Part shown: piece by piece, positions 6,888 to 14,878 of the stretch | How the letters are laid out: each line of letters begins with the position of its first letter | Numbering within the stretch: position 1 is the stretch's first letter | Assembly (NCBI GenBank): GCA_900314755.1 | Contig: OMWH01000026.1 | Location: 1-60,804, forward strand | Origin: an uncultured Prevotellaceae bacterium | GTDB lineage: Bacteria > Bacteroidota > Bacteroidia > Bacteroidales > Bacteroidaceae | Direction of reading: 5' to 3' | DNA length: 60,804 nt | Notes under the pieces: generated by a model | The model's input: the letters and a program-made list of their open reading frames with translations, nothing else | What the model was told of the DNA's origin: nothing | The model's database searches: none | Position numbers and translations under genes: made by a program

Positions 6888-8335
6888 GACGCCTTGCCAC
6901 CGTCCTGATGCTCTGCGCCGCCATCACTGCAGCAGCCCAGCATGCCGTCTGCCTCGACCTGGAGCGTACCGTCGAACTTGCCACCGACAGCAGCCTTACT
7001 GCCGACCGTTACCGCAGCGTCTTCCAAGAGGCACGCTACGCATGGCTTTCGTGGATGGCAAGTCGCAAGCTACAACTGGAGCTGAGCGCCACGCCGCTGC
7101 AATTCGAGCAAGTCATGACCCAACGCTACGTCAGTGATACCGACAACGATGAATATCGCCAGCAGAAGCGACTGCTATCCAGCGCTAATCTGCAGGCACA
7201 ACAAGTGATGGAACCATGGGGCGGTTCCTTCTATGCCTCGACAGGACTTGCTTTCCTCGGCAACTACGGTGACTATAACCAGCATCAGTATGCCGTCACC
7301 CCTGTCCGCGTGGGCTATCGTCAGGAACTGCTGGGATTCAATCCATACCGCTGGAACCGCCAGACCGAACCCATGCGACTCACGGTTGCCCAGCAGCAGA
7401 TGAACTATTCAGTGGAACAGGCTGCTGCCGAGGCTGTCAAGCGATTCTTTCTACTGGCTGTGACGCAAGAGCAGCTGAAGATGGCGCAGGAGCAGATACA
7501 GTCGTGCGACACCATCCTCGCCATCGGCAACCGACGCTTCCGCATTGCGTCTATCTCGAAAGCCGAACTCGACATCCTGACGCTGCAACGCTCACTCGCC
7601 GCCACCGCTCTGAAGAGCGCCCAGCTGAGCCATCAACAGGCAGTCAGGAGTCTTGCCGTCTGGCTGGGAATGGACGAGCACACCCATATACAGCTGGTCA
7701 TACCCACCGTATTGCCCCACCTGAATGTGGCTGCCAGCGATGCCATTGCCCATGCCTCACGCAACAATCCCAACTATCTGTCCATGCAACTCAAGGAGCT
7801 GGAAGCCCGACGCGACGCTGAACAGCTGAAGCGCAAGAAGGGACTCAATGCCAGCATCGATGCCTCGATAGGTCTCAACCAGGTGGCAGAAAACTTCGGT
7901 CATGCTTTTCAAAGTCCACTGGTGCAGAATCAGGTGATGGTTAGTCTCACCGTGCCAATCGTCGATCACGGCAAGAAGCGCAATGCCTGGCTCGCGGCAC
8001 AGAGTAAGGCTGAGACAGCTGCGCACCAGCGTGAGGAGCAGCGACGCGACACCGAACTGGATGTCATGCAGACCGTGTCAGAGGTTGACCAGCGGCAGTC
8101 GATGGTCGCCGATGCCCAACGCTCGCTGCAGATTGCCGAGGATGCCTATACCGCCATGCTGCAACGTTTCATCAGAGGTCAGGCCAACGTCAACGACCTG
8201 TCGCTGGCACAGCAGTACTGGCAGACGGCGCGAGTCGATCAGGTCAAGGCATTGCAGGATTTCTGGAACAGCTATTTCCATCTGCGCCTGCTCACACTCT
8301 ACGACTACCTCAAGGGGGAGCCCATACGCCACTGA
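6884..8335 (+). CDS. TolC-like outer-membrane efflux protein (483 aa)
   Basis: A signal peptide (MRRLATVLMLCAAITAAAQ) is followed by two homologous halves rich in long amphipathic helices (for example residues 170-260 and 360-450, ending NDLSLAQQYWQTARVDQVKALQDFWNSYF, shown in part: VNDLSLAQQYWQ), typical of the outer-membrane efflux (OEP/TolC) family. It forms the exit duct and completes an uninterrupted cytoplasm-to-outside route for the peptide. Its start overlaps the preceding adaptor stop (ATGA). A bidirectional terminator at 8393-8426 ends the operon. Confidence 0.88.
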   Translation: MRRLATVLMLCAAITAAAQHAVCLDLERTVELATDSSLTADRYRSVFQEARYAWLSWMASRKLQLELSATPLQFEQVMTQRYVSDTDNDEYRQQKRLLSSANLQAQQVMEPWGGSFYASTGLAFLGNYGDYNQHQYAVTPVRVGYRQELLGFNPYRWNRQTEPMRLTVAQQQMNYSVEQAAAEAVKRFFLLAVTQEQLKMAQEQIQSCDTILAIGNRRFRIASISKAELDILTLQRSLAATALKSAQLSHQQAVRSLAVWLGMDEHTHIQLVIPTVLPHLNVAASDAIAHASRNNPNYLSMQLKELEARRDAEQLKRKKGLNASIDASIGLNQVAENFGHAFQSPLVQNQVMVSLTVPIVDHGKKRNAWLAAQSKAETAAHQREEQRRDTELDVMQTVSEVDQRQSMVADAQRSLQIAEDAYTAMLQRFIRGQANVNDLSLAQQYWQTARVDQVKALQDFWNSYFHLRLLTLYDYLKGEPIRH

Positions 8336-8392
8336 CCTGCCCGCTTTTAATACTTAAAATATTATCATTTCCTGGGTTTTTCATCCCTCACG

Positions 8393-8426
8393 AAAAAGGA
8401 GCAACCTTTGGGGCTGCTCCTTTTTT
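8393..8426. terminator. Bidirectional terminator, export operon / tRNA-Ser
   Basis: Stem AAAAAGGAGCA (8393-8403) with TGCTCCTTTTT (8415-8425). Flanked by A and T runs, it can end both the rightward export operon and the leftward tRNA-Ser transcript, which stops two bases away. Confidence 0.88.
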
Positions 8427-8427
8427 G

Positions 8428-8515
8428 CGGAAGGTGAGGGATTCAAACCCCCGATACCCGAAAGGGGTATACCGGATTTCGAGTCCAGCGCATTCGGTCA
8501 CTCTGCCAACCTTCC
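8428..8515 (-). tRNA. tRNA-Ser (CGA)
   Basis: On the minus strand the acceptor arm GGAAGGT/ACCTTCC, D-arm, anticodon loop CTCGAAA (anticodon CGA), a long variable arm (TACCCCTTTCGGGTA) and T-arm GGTTTGAATCC form a complete class II tRNA. Discriminator G fits tRNA-Ser. CCA is not encoded. Confidence 0.95.
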
Positions 8516-8541
8516 TTTCCTTCTTTTCGCTTTTGCGAATG

Positions 8542-8572
8542 CAAAGGTAGTGCAAATATTTGAATCCACCAA
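8542..8572 (-). promoter_or_regulatory. Promoter of tRNA-Ser
   Basis: On the minus strand, TTG (8570-8572) and TACCTTTG (8542-8549) are 20 bp apart; transcription should start about 25 nt before the tRNA. Confidence 0.7.
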
Positions 8573-8588
8573 ATTAATTGCGGACAAA

Positions 8589-9167
8589 TCACAAGAGTTT
8601 GCTGAGGCGGTTGCGTAACTGCTCTGCCTCACTTTTGCGGATAGACAGGCGTATCTCGCAGGAATTATCGAATGACTGGGACAGGACGCGTGGACTCATC
8701 TCCTTGACGATACGCATCACATCATTCATCTGCGGATAGGCGAAAGTGTAGGTGACAACCTCCTCGACCTGCCGTGTCTCTACAGTAGCATGGGCAATAG
8801 CGTCAGCGGCAGCCTCGCGATAGGCGACGATCAGTCCGCTGGTTCCTAAGTTCACACCACCATAATAGCGTACCACCACGATAAGGATGTCCGTCAGCTC
8901 GTTGGAGTTGATTTGTCCGAGGATCGGTTTTCCCGCCGTCGAAGAGGGTTCCCCATCGTCATTGGCACGGAACTCCTCCCTACCCGCTCCCAGCATATAA
9001 GCATAGCAGACATGCCGCGCATCGTAGTATTTCTTACGGTAACCAGCCAGGAGTTCCTTCACCTCGTCGACCGTCTCGACATGATGTGCAAAAGCGAGGA
9101 ACTTACTACGCTTCTCCGTGTAGTAGCCCTCGCTTGTTGTTGCTATTGTCTTGTATTCGTCGGTCAT
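8589..9167 (-). CDS. yigZ: YigZ/IMPACT family protein (192 aa)
   Basis: Contains the UPF0029/IMPACT signature: DDGEPSSTAGKPILGQI near residues 70-86, followed by VVRYYGGVNLGTSGLIVAYREAA. The family fold resembles translation factor domains and binds nucleic acid; bacterial YigZ has no firmly assigned role, though IMPACT in eukaryotes modulates Gcn2. The C-terminal part (about 130-192) matches the second family domain. It is the last gene of the leftward HIT-DUF1015-yigZ run and starts 23 bp after the DUF1015 stop. Length is normal. Confidence 0.92.
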   Translation of the reverse strand: MTDEYKTIATTSEGYYTEKRSKFLAFAHHVETVDEVKELLAGYRKKYYDARHVCYAYMLGAGREEFRANDDGEPSSTAGKPILGQINSNELTDILIVVVRYYGGVNLGTSGLIVAYREAAADAIAHATVETRQVEEVVTYTFAYPQMNDVMRIVKEMSPRVLSQSFDNSCEIRLSIRKSEAEQLRNRLSKLL

Positions 9168-9203
9168 TCCGAGATTACGAGAGTTCGAATTTACGAGAGT
9201 TTA
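9168..9203. repeat. Short CGAGA-type intergenic repeat, copy 1
   Basis: ATTCCGAGATTACGAGAG followed by a second TTACGAGAG. Similar sequence occurs at 16865-16905 and 25095-25130. It fills the gap between yigZ and DUF1015 and supplies the last two sense codons and stop of the DUF1015 gene. Confidence 0.6.
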
Positions 9204-10438
9204 TGAATGACCAGTCCAGAACGCAGTTTCGGCTCAAACCACGTAGCCTTCGGCGGCATGATCTTACCACTGTCGGCAATATTCATGATCTGCTGCATCG
9301 TCACAGGATAGAGGGCAAGTGCCGCACGCATCTCTCCGCTGTCGACACGACGCTTCAGTTCACCCAGTCCGCGAAGACCACCTACGAAGTCGATGCGCTT
9401 AGAGGAACGGAGGTCGCCGATATTCAGTATCTCGTCGAGAATCAGACGACTGCTGATATCCACGTCAAGCACACCGATGGGGTCGGTATTGTCGTAAGTA
9501 CCCTCCTTCGCTTTCAGACTATACCAGTGCTGGTCGAGATAGAGGGAGAACTCATGCAACTGCTGGGGCTTATAGATCTCCGTACCCTTATCCTCAATAA
9601 TGAAGTTAACCTGCAGAGCGGCAAGGAACTCCTCAGACGACATACCGTTGAGGTCCTTTACCACACGGTTATAGTCGAGGATGGTCAACTGACTTGCCTG
9701 GAAACAAACAGCCATGAAGAAGTTATACTCCTCGTCGCCCTTGTGGTTAGGATTCTGCTTCTGTTTCTCGGCACCCACCAAGGCTGCGGCGGCAGAACGG
9801 TGGTGACCATCAGCGATATAGAGTGACGGCATCTTGGCAAACTCTGCAGTGATGGTTGCCATATCCTGCTCGTCGTTAATGACCCAGAACTGATGGCGGA
9901 AGCCATCAATGGGCGCGATGAAGTCGTACTCGGGCTCTGTTACCGCATAACGCTTAATCAGCGCATCAAGGACTGCGTTATCAGGATAAGCGAAGAACAC
10001 CGGCTCGATGTTCGCATTGTTCACACGGACATGCTTCATGCGGTCCTCCTCCTTGTCCCGGCGTGTCAGTTCATGCTTCTTGATGTTGCCCTTCATATAG
10101 TCATCAGTATGTGCACATACCACCAGACCATACTGCGTCTTGCCATTCATCGTCTGAGCATAAATATAATAATGTTCGCGTGAATCCTGAACTAACCAGC
10201 CTTTATCCTGGAACTTCTGGAAGTTCTCAGCAGCCTTCTCATAGACACGGGGATCATACTCCGAAGTACCTACGGGGAAATCAATCTCCGGCTTGATGAT
10301 ATGATACAGACTCTTCTCGTTATCACCAGCCTCCGCACGTGCCTCTTCCGAGTCGAGCACATCGTAAGGACGACTCTCTACCTGCTCCACCAACTCCTTC
10401 GGCGGGCGTATTCCCTTAAATGGTTTTACGATAGCCAT
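9191..10438 (-). CDS. DUF1015 family protein (415 aa)
   Basis: Starts MAIVKPFKGIRPP, the usual N terminus of this family, and contains PSLYIADGHHRSAAA (ADGHHR at 209-214), its strongest motif. DGHHR is also seen in ParB/Srx-fold free serine kinases, so a nucleotide-dependent role near serine metabolism is possible; that is inference. In Bacteroidota this gene tends to sit beside serA and serC. Here those are close (12.7-14.7 kb) but separated by a cellulase gene. It starts three bases after the HIT stop, so the two are co-transcribed. The last codons lie in the short repeat at 9168-9203. Confidence 0.88.
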   Translation of the reverse strand: MAIVKPFKGIRPPKELVEQVESRPYDVLDSEEARAEAGDNEKSLYHIIKPEIDFPVGTSEYDPRVYEKAAENFQKFQDKGWLVQDSREHYYIYAQTMNGKTQYGLVVCAHTDDYMKGNIKKHELTRRDKEEDRMKHVRVNNANIEPVFFAYPDNAVLDALIKRYAVTEPEYDFIAPIDGFRHQFWVINDEQDMATITAEFAKMPSLYIADGHHRSAAAALVGAEKQKQNPNHKGDEEYNFFMAVCFQASQLTILDYNRVVKDLNGMSSEEFLAALQVNFIIEDKGTEIYKPQQLHEFSLYLDQHWYSLKAKEGTYDNTDPIGVLDVDISSRLILDEILNIGDLRSSKRIDFVGGLRGLGELKRRVDSGEMRAALALYPVTMQQIMNIADSGKIMPPKATWFEPKLRSGLVIHKLS

Positions 10439-10440
10439 AA

Positions 10441-10866
10441 TTACAGATTCGCTTTGATTTTATCAATCATCTCCTGATACTCCGCATCAGAGAGATATAC
10501 CTTACCCGGATTCATCTGGAACGTGCCACCGTAGTCTGGTCCATCCACATATTTAGGAGCCAGATGGAAATGCAGGTGCGACAGCTTATCGCTATAGGCA
10601 CCATAGTTAATCTTCTCAGGATTGAAAGCCTTCTGCATGGCACGGGTCACACGAGCCACGTCAGCCATAAAGGCATTACGGTCTTCATCCGACAACTCGT
10701 TCAGGTCGTTGACATGGTCTTTGTAAGCCACGAGACAACGTCCGCGATAGGTCTGCTCCTTAAAAAGGAAGGCACGGGACACTGAGAGCTGACAAATCTC
10801 AATCATCAGGTCGTGCAGTGTCTGATTGTTAGTGCAATATAAACACTGTTTAGGATCACTTTGCAT
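10441..10866 (-). CDS. HIT family hydrolase (141 aa)
   Basis: The histidine-triad motif appears as LSHLHFHLAPKY near residues 95-106 (His-x-His-x-His). The N terminus carries CLYC, a common metal-binding pair in HIT proteins. The family hydrolyses or transfers nucleoside monophosphates; substrate unknown here. It is first in the leftward HIT-DUF1015-yigZ operon, with a -7 box at 10901-10908 about 35 nt before the start. Confidence 0.88.
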   Translation of the reverse strand: MQSDPKQCLYCTNNQTLHDLMIEICQLSVSRAFLFKEQTYRGRCLVAYKDHVNDLNELSDEDRNAFMADVARVTRAMQKAFNPEKINYGAYSDKLSHLHFHLAPKYVDGPDYGGTFQMNPGKVYLSDAEYQEMIDKIKANL

Positions 10867-10900
10867 AATCGTTTGTTTTATTGTTTAGTATAATTTGTTG

Positions 10901-10908
10901 CAAAGTTA
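10901..10908 (-). promoter_or_regulatory. Promoter -7 box of the HIT operon
   Basis: TAACTTTG on the minus strand, 35 nt before the HIT start codon. No clear TTG is seen at -33, so support is moderate. Confidence 0.5.
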
Positions 10909-10951
10909 CCAAATAAATACGAGAAACTTTTATGATTATGAAGATATTTCG

Positions 10952-10959
10952 TAAATTTG
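10952..10959 (+). promoter_or_regulatory. Promoter -7 box of the GH5 gene
   Basis: TAAATTTG lies 30 bp before ATG 10989 and downstream of an in-frame ATG at 10932. It therefore argues for the shorter start. The -33 element is not obvious. Confidence 0.5.
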
Positions 10960-10988
10960 CACACAGAAACCTGAACTATAGAAGAAAA

Positions 10989-12647
10989 ATGAACAAGAAA
11001 AGACTATTGACCATTTGTATGTTCATAGCAACTGTCGGAACACTTCATGCCCAAAGCTTTGAGACTGCCACCCAGGCTGTCAAGAATATGGGAGTAGGAT
11101 GGAACTTAGGAAACACGCTGGATGCCAATAACAACAACGGAAACAGACAAGACCTGACTTCTGAGACTTGCTGGGGACAGCCCTATACCAAACCGGAACT
11201 GATGAAGATGATGAAAGAGGCGGGCTTCGGAGCCATCCGTGTACCTGTCACTTGGTTTCCTCACATGGATACCTCTAATAAAGTTGATGCCGCATGGATG
11301 AAACGGGTACATGAGGTCGTCGATTATGTGTTAGACAATGGGATGTACTGTATCCTCAACGTACATCATGATACGGGTGACGGCAACTTCCATTGGCTGC
11401 ACGCCAGTACCAAGACATACAATAACGTCAAAGGAAAATATGAAGCATTATGGCAGCAGATTGCAGAGAAATTCAAGGACTACGGTGAAAAGCTCCTCTT
11501 CGAAGCGTATAACGAGATGCTGGATGACGACAACTCATGGTGCTTCGCCACATTCGCCTGTTCTGGTGGATATAATGCCACAGACGCAGCAGACGCCTAT
11601 GACGCCATTAACAAATACGCTCAGAGTTTCGTGAATGTGGTGCGTGCCACGGGAGGCAATAATGCAAAGCGCAACCTTGTCGTCAACACCTATGGTGCCT
11701 GCAATGGTGCCGGTACATGGAACAGTCATCTGAAAGATCCTTTAAAAGGGATGAAGATTCCCACGGATGCCACCGCCGGCACAGGACATCTTGCCGTACA
11801 GGTTCATACCTACCCCAACGTAAAAAACATCAGCAGCATGAAGACAGAGCTGAATGATATGTTCAATGCCCTTAACACCTACTTTATCTCCAAGGGTACC
11901 CCTGTCATCATCGGAGAATGGGGAACTGCCAACAATGGTGAGACAGACTACGACGTGCGTCATGACAATGTCATCGAGTTTGCTGACTATTTCGTCAAGA
12001 AAGCGAAGGAATATAACTGTGCCACCTTCCATTGGATGGGACTGACGGATGGTACCAACCGTTCTCTGCCTGTCTTCAATCAGGCTGACCTTGCGGAGAC
12101 TATCGTCAAGGCATACCATGGCAATACCGGGGGATTCAAATATCCCACCCGTGATGACATAACTTCAGAGTATGAGGTAACATACAACAATCAATGGAGT
12201 GAGCTGAACCTTATCCAAGGTACTATCAGCACCAGTACGTACAAGGGACTGGAGTTGGAACTGGCAGAAGCTCCCGCGGCTAAAGCATTCCAGTTTAAGG
12301 TGTATCCTTCAGAGAAGACCCAGGATATTACTGCTGCAAAAAGCACTCTCACTTTCACGTCTGCCATGGGAACAAGTATTTCCCGCATCACAATGCAAAG
12401 TTCCCAAGCAGGAAACAAGACTACCGTCAAGAACGTATATCTGATTAAGAAGGACGGTACGAAACAAAAGACAGAAGTGTCGGCTTTTTGGGGATGCTCC
12501 GTCACCGAGAATATTATTACGGGTATCATGCCTGTCACCTATACCCGGTCCACAGATCATCATATCTACAACCTCAGTGGTCAGCGTGTGACAAATCCCG
12601 GAAAGGGAATTTATATCCAGAACGGAAAGAAGTTTTACAGGAAATGA
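10989..12647 (+). CDS. GH5 endoglucanase/xyloglucanase, secreted (552 aa)
   Basis: A signal peptide (MNKKRLLTICMFIATVGTLHA) precedes a GH5 barrel: GVGWNLGNTLDA, the acid/base Glu176 in EAYNEM, and the nucleophile Glu310 in VIIGEWGT. The GVGWNLGNTLDA opening is typical of subfamily GH5_4. After about residue 390 comes a beta-rich carbohydrate-binding-like domain, ending in IYNLSGQRVTNPGKGIYI and a GKK tail common on exported Prevotella proteins. It acts on beta-1,4-glucans outside the cell. The start at 10989 is chosen because an upstream ATG at 10932 precedes the -7 box. It stands alone, opposite in strand to the serine genes it separates. Confidence 0.9.
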   Translation: MNKKRLLTICMFIATVGTLHAQSFETATQAVKNMGVGWNLGNTLDANNNNGNRQDLTSETCWGQPYTKPELMKMMKEAGFGAIRVPVTWFPHMDTSNKVDAAWMKRVHEVVDYVLDNGMYCILNVHHDTGDGNFHWLHASTKTYNNVKGKYEALWQQIAEKFKDYGEKLLFEAYNEMLDDDNSWCFATFACSGGYNATDAADAYDAINKYAQSFVNVVRATGGNNAKRNLVVNTYGACNGAGTWNSHLKDPLKGMKIPTDATAGTGHLAVQVHTYPNVKNISSMKTELNDMFNALNTYFISKGTPVIIGEWGTANNGETDYDVRHDNVIEFADYFVKKAKEYNCATFHWMGLTDGTNRSLPVFNQADLAETIVKAYHGNTGGFKYPTRDDITSEYEVTYNNQWSELNLIQGTISTSTYKGLELELAEAPAAKAFQFKVYPSEKTQDITAAKSTLTFTSAMGTSISRITMQSSQAGNKTTVKNVYLIKKDGTKQKTEVSAFWGCSVTENIITGIMPVTYTRSTDHHIYNLSGQRVTNPGKGIYIQNGKKFYRK

Positions 12648-12692
12648 AAAAAGAAGAGCCTGACACACTTTCGGATGTCAGGCTCTTTTCTT
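12648..12692. terminator. Bidirectional terminator, GH5 / serA
   Basis: A perfect 12-bp stem (AAGAGCCTGACA at 12654-12665, TGTCAGGCTCTT at 12676-12687) with A-run and T-run serves both convergent genes. Confidence 0.9.
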
Positions 12693-12705
12693 ATACCTTA
12701 TTATA

Positions 12706-13623
12706 TTACTTGTTCACCTGGAACTTAGTGTCACCATCCTTGAAGAAGGCGTTGATCTGCTTTGCGGCAGCAATACCGGCATTGATATTAGCCTCTGCTG
12801 TCTGAGCACCCATCTTCTTAGGAGTAGAGAAATAACGTCCCTCGAACTGCTGGAAGTCTGCATTGGCATCAGGCATGATATCTGTGACGAACTTCAGGTC
12901 CTCACGCTCCTGCATCAACTTAATCAGCTCTGGCTCGTTGATGACTTCCTTACGCGCTGTATTCACGAGGATACCACCTTTCTTCATCTTACCAACCAAT
13001 GCATAGTTAATGCTCTGCTTGGTCTCTGGAGTAGCGGGGATATGCAGGGATACCACGTCGCAGGTCTCGAACAAAGCATCCTGATTGGCAACGGCATGTA
13101 CGCCAGCCTTCTCGATGACCTCTGCAGGGCAGAAAGCATCGTAAGCATAAACATCCATACCAAAGCCCTTGGCGATGCGAGCCACATTACGACCCACATT
13201 ACCGAAAGCAAGGATACCCAGTTTCTTACCTAACAGCTCAGAACCACTCTTGCCATTGTAGAAACCACGGACAGCCATGACCAGCAGACCGAAGACCAAC
13301 TCGGCAACAGCATTGGCGTTCTGACCTGGAGTGTTCTCTGCTACTACGTTGTGTGCAGTAGCGGCAGCAAGGTCGATATTATCGTAACCAGCACCGGCAC
13401 GAACGACAATCTTCAACTGCTTGGCAGCGTCCAGCACCTCAGCATCAACCTTATCCGAACGGATAATGAGAGCATCGGCATCCTTCACGGCATCCAGCAA
13501 CTGAGCCTTCTCTGTATATTTCTCCAGCAGGACGAGCTCATTGCCAGCTGCTTCCACTTCCTTACGAATACCCTCCACAGCGGCAGCTGCGAAAGGTTTC
13601 TCTGTTGCAACTAATACTTTCAT
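12706..13623 (-). CDS. serA: D-3-phosphoglycerate dehydrogenase (305 aa)
   Basis: First step of serine synthesis: 3-phosphoglycerate to 3-phosphohydroxypyruvate with NAD. The D-2-hydroxyacid dehydrogenase fold is complete: VVRAGAGYDNID, NTPGQNANAVAE, a Rossmann loop GILAFGNVGRNVA near 136-148, and VNTARKEVINE. At 305 residues it lacks the C-terminal ACT domain, so serine feedback by ACT binding is not expected; this short form is common in Bacteroidota. It lies 28 bp after serC and is probably in the same transcript. Confidence 0.93.
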   Translation of the reverse strand: MKVLVATEKPFAAAAVEGIRKEVEAAGNELVLLEKYTEKAQLLDAVKDADALIIRSDKVDAEVLDAAKQLKIVVRAGAGYDNIDLAAATAHNVVAENTPGQNANAVAELVFGLLVMAVRGFYNGKSGSELLGKKLGILAFGNVGRNVARIAKGFGMDVYAYDAFCPAEVIEKAGVHAVANQDALFETCDVVSLHIPATPETKQSINYALVGKMKKGGILVNTARKEVINEPELIKLMQEREDLKFVTDIMPDANADFQQFEGRYFSTPKKMGAQTAEANINAGIAAAKQINAFFKDGDTKFQVNK

Positions 13624-13651
13624 AACTGTGAACTATGAATTATGAACTAAA

Positions 13652-14719
13652 TTAATGATTAGCCTCAAATTCCTTCATGCAAGCTACGAGGGCGTTACAT
13701 CCTTCGATAGTCTGAGCATTGTAGCAAGAAGCACGGAAACCACCAACAGAACGGTGACCTTTCACACCAACCATGCCCTTAGAGGTAGCAAAGTCGAGGA
13801 AGTCCTTCTCCAGCTCCTTATACTCGTCAGCCATCACGAAGCAGATGTTCATCAGTGAACGGTCCTCCTCAACAGCAGTACCACGGAACATCTTGTTGCG
13901 GTCAATCTCACCATAGACAATCTCCGCACGCTGCTGGGCGAGCTTATCCATAGCCTCAACACCACCATTCTTCTTGATCCAACGGAGTGTCTCCAATGCA
14001 CTGTAGATAGGAACAACAGGAGGAGTATTGAACATGCTGCCCTTGTCAACATGAGTGCGGTAGTCGAGCATGGTAGGAATCTCACGAGGAGCCTTACCCA
14101 GTTTCTCGTCCTTCACAATGATGATGGTCACACCAGCCATGGCGAGGTTCTTCTGAGCACCAGCATAGATGGCATCGTACTTGGCAACGTCAACAGGACG
14201 GCTGAAGATATCAGATGACATATCGGCAATCAGGGGAACATTCACGTCAAGGTCCTTACGGATCTCTGTACCGTAGATGGTATTGTTAGTGGTGATGTGC
14301 AGATAGTCAGCATCAGCAGGAACATTCCATCCCTTTGGAATGAAGGTATAGTTGGCATCAGCAGAAGAAGCGACCTCTACTACCTCACCAAACAGTTTTG
14401 CCTCCTTCATAGCTTTCTTAGCCCAAACACCCGTGTTCAGGTAAGCTGCTTTCTTGATCAGGAAGTTGTAAGGAATCATGCAGAACTCCAGAGAAGCACC
14501 GCCACCAAGGAAGATGACTGAATAACCCTCAGGAATCTGGAGAAGCTCCTTGACCAGAGCTACAGCCTCGTCAACAACGGGCTGGAAATCCTTGGCACGA
14601 TGGCTGATCTCCATCAGAGAAAGACCAGAACCATTGAAGTCTAAACACTGCTGTGCAGTCTTCTCAATCACTTCGCGGGGAAGCATCGAAGGACCTGCGT
14701 TAAAGTTGTACTTCTTCAT
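13652..14719 (-). CDS. serC: Phosphoserine aminotransferase (355 aa)
   Basis: A PLP enzyme converting 3-phosphohydroxypyruvate plus glutamate to phosphoserine. It shows the family start [20 protein letters not shown], the aspartate of [13 protein letters not shown], and the PLP lysine in [13 protein letters not shown] (near residue 190). The C terminus [18 protein letters not shown] carries substrate arginines. First gene of serC-serA, with its own promoter at 14780-14810. Confidence 0.96.
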   Translation of the reverse strand: MKKYNFNAGPSMLPREVIEKTAQQCLDFNGSGLSLMEISHRAKDFQPVVDEAVALVKELLQIPEGYSVIFLGGGASLEFCMIPYNFLIKKAAYLNTGVWAKKAMKEAKLFGEVVEVASSADANYTFIPKGWNVPADADYLHITTNNTIYGTEIRKDLDVNVPLIADMSSDIFSRPVDVAKYDAIYAGAQKNLAMAGVTIIIVKDEKLGKAPREIPTMLDYRTHVDKGSMFNTPPVVPIYSALETLRWIKKNGGVEAMDKLAQQRAEIVYGEIDRNKMFRGTAVEEDRSLMNICFVMADEYKELEKDFLDFATSKGMVGVKGHRSVGGFRASCYNAQTIEGCNALVACMKEFEANH

Positions 14720-14779
14720 TTTGATTGTGAATTTAATTATTTATACTATCAATTTTTTATCTGTTTCGTAAAAACGATG

Positions 14780-14810
14780 CGAAATTACACTTTTTATTTG
14801 AATTAGGCAA
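14780..14810 (-). promoter_or_regulatory. Promoter of serC-serA
   Basis: On the minus strand TTG (14808-14810), 20 bp, then TAATTTCG (14780-14787), one base from TAnnTTTG. It gives an AT-rich 5' leader of about 55 nt. Confidence 0.6.
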
Positions 14811-14878
14811 ATATTTGAACAAGAATTAAGCATTTTAGGCGATTTTCTTACTTATTGCAAAGTCTATATTACAATTTT

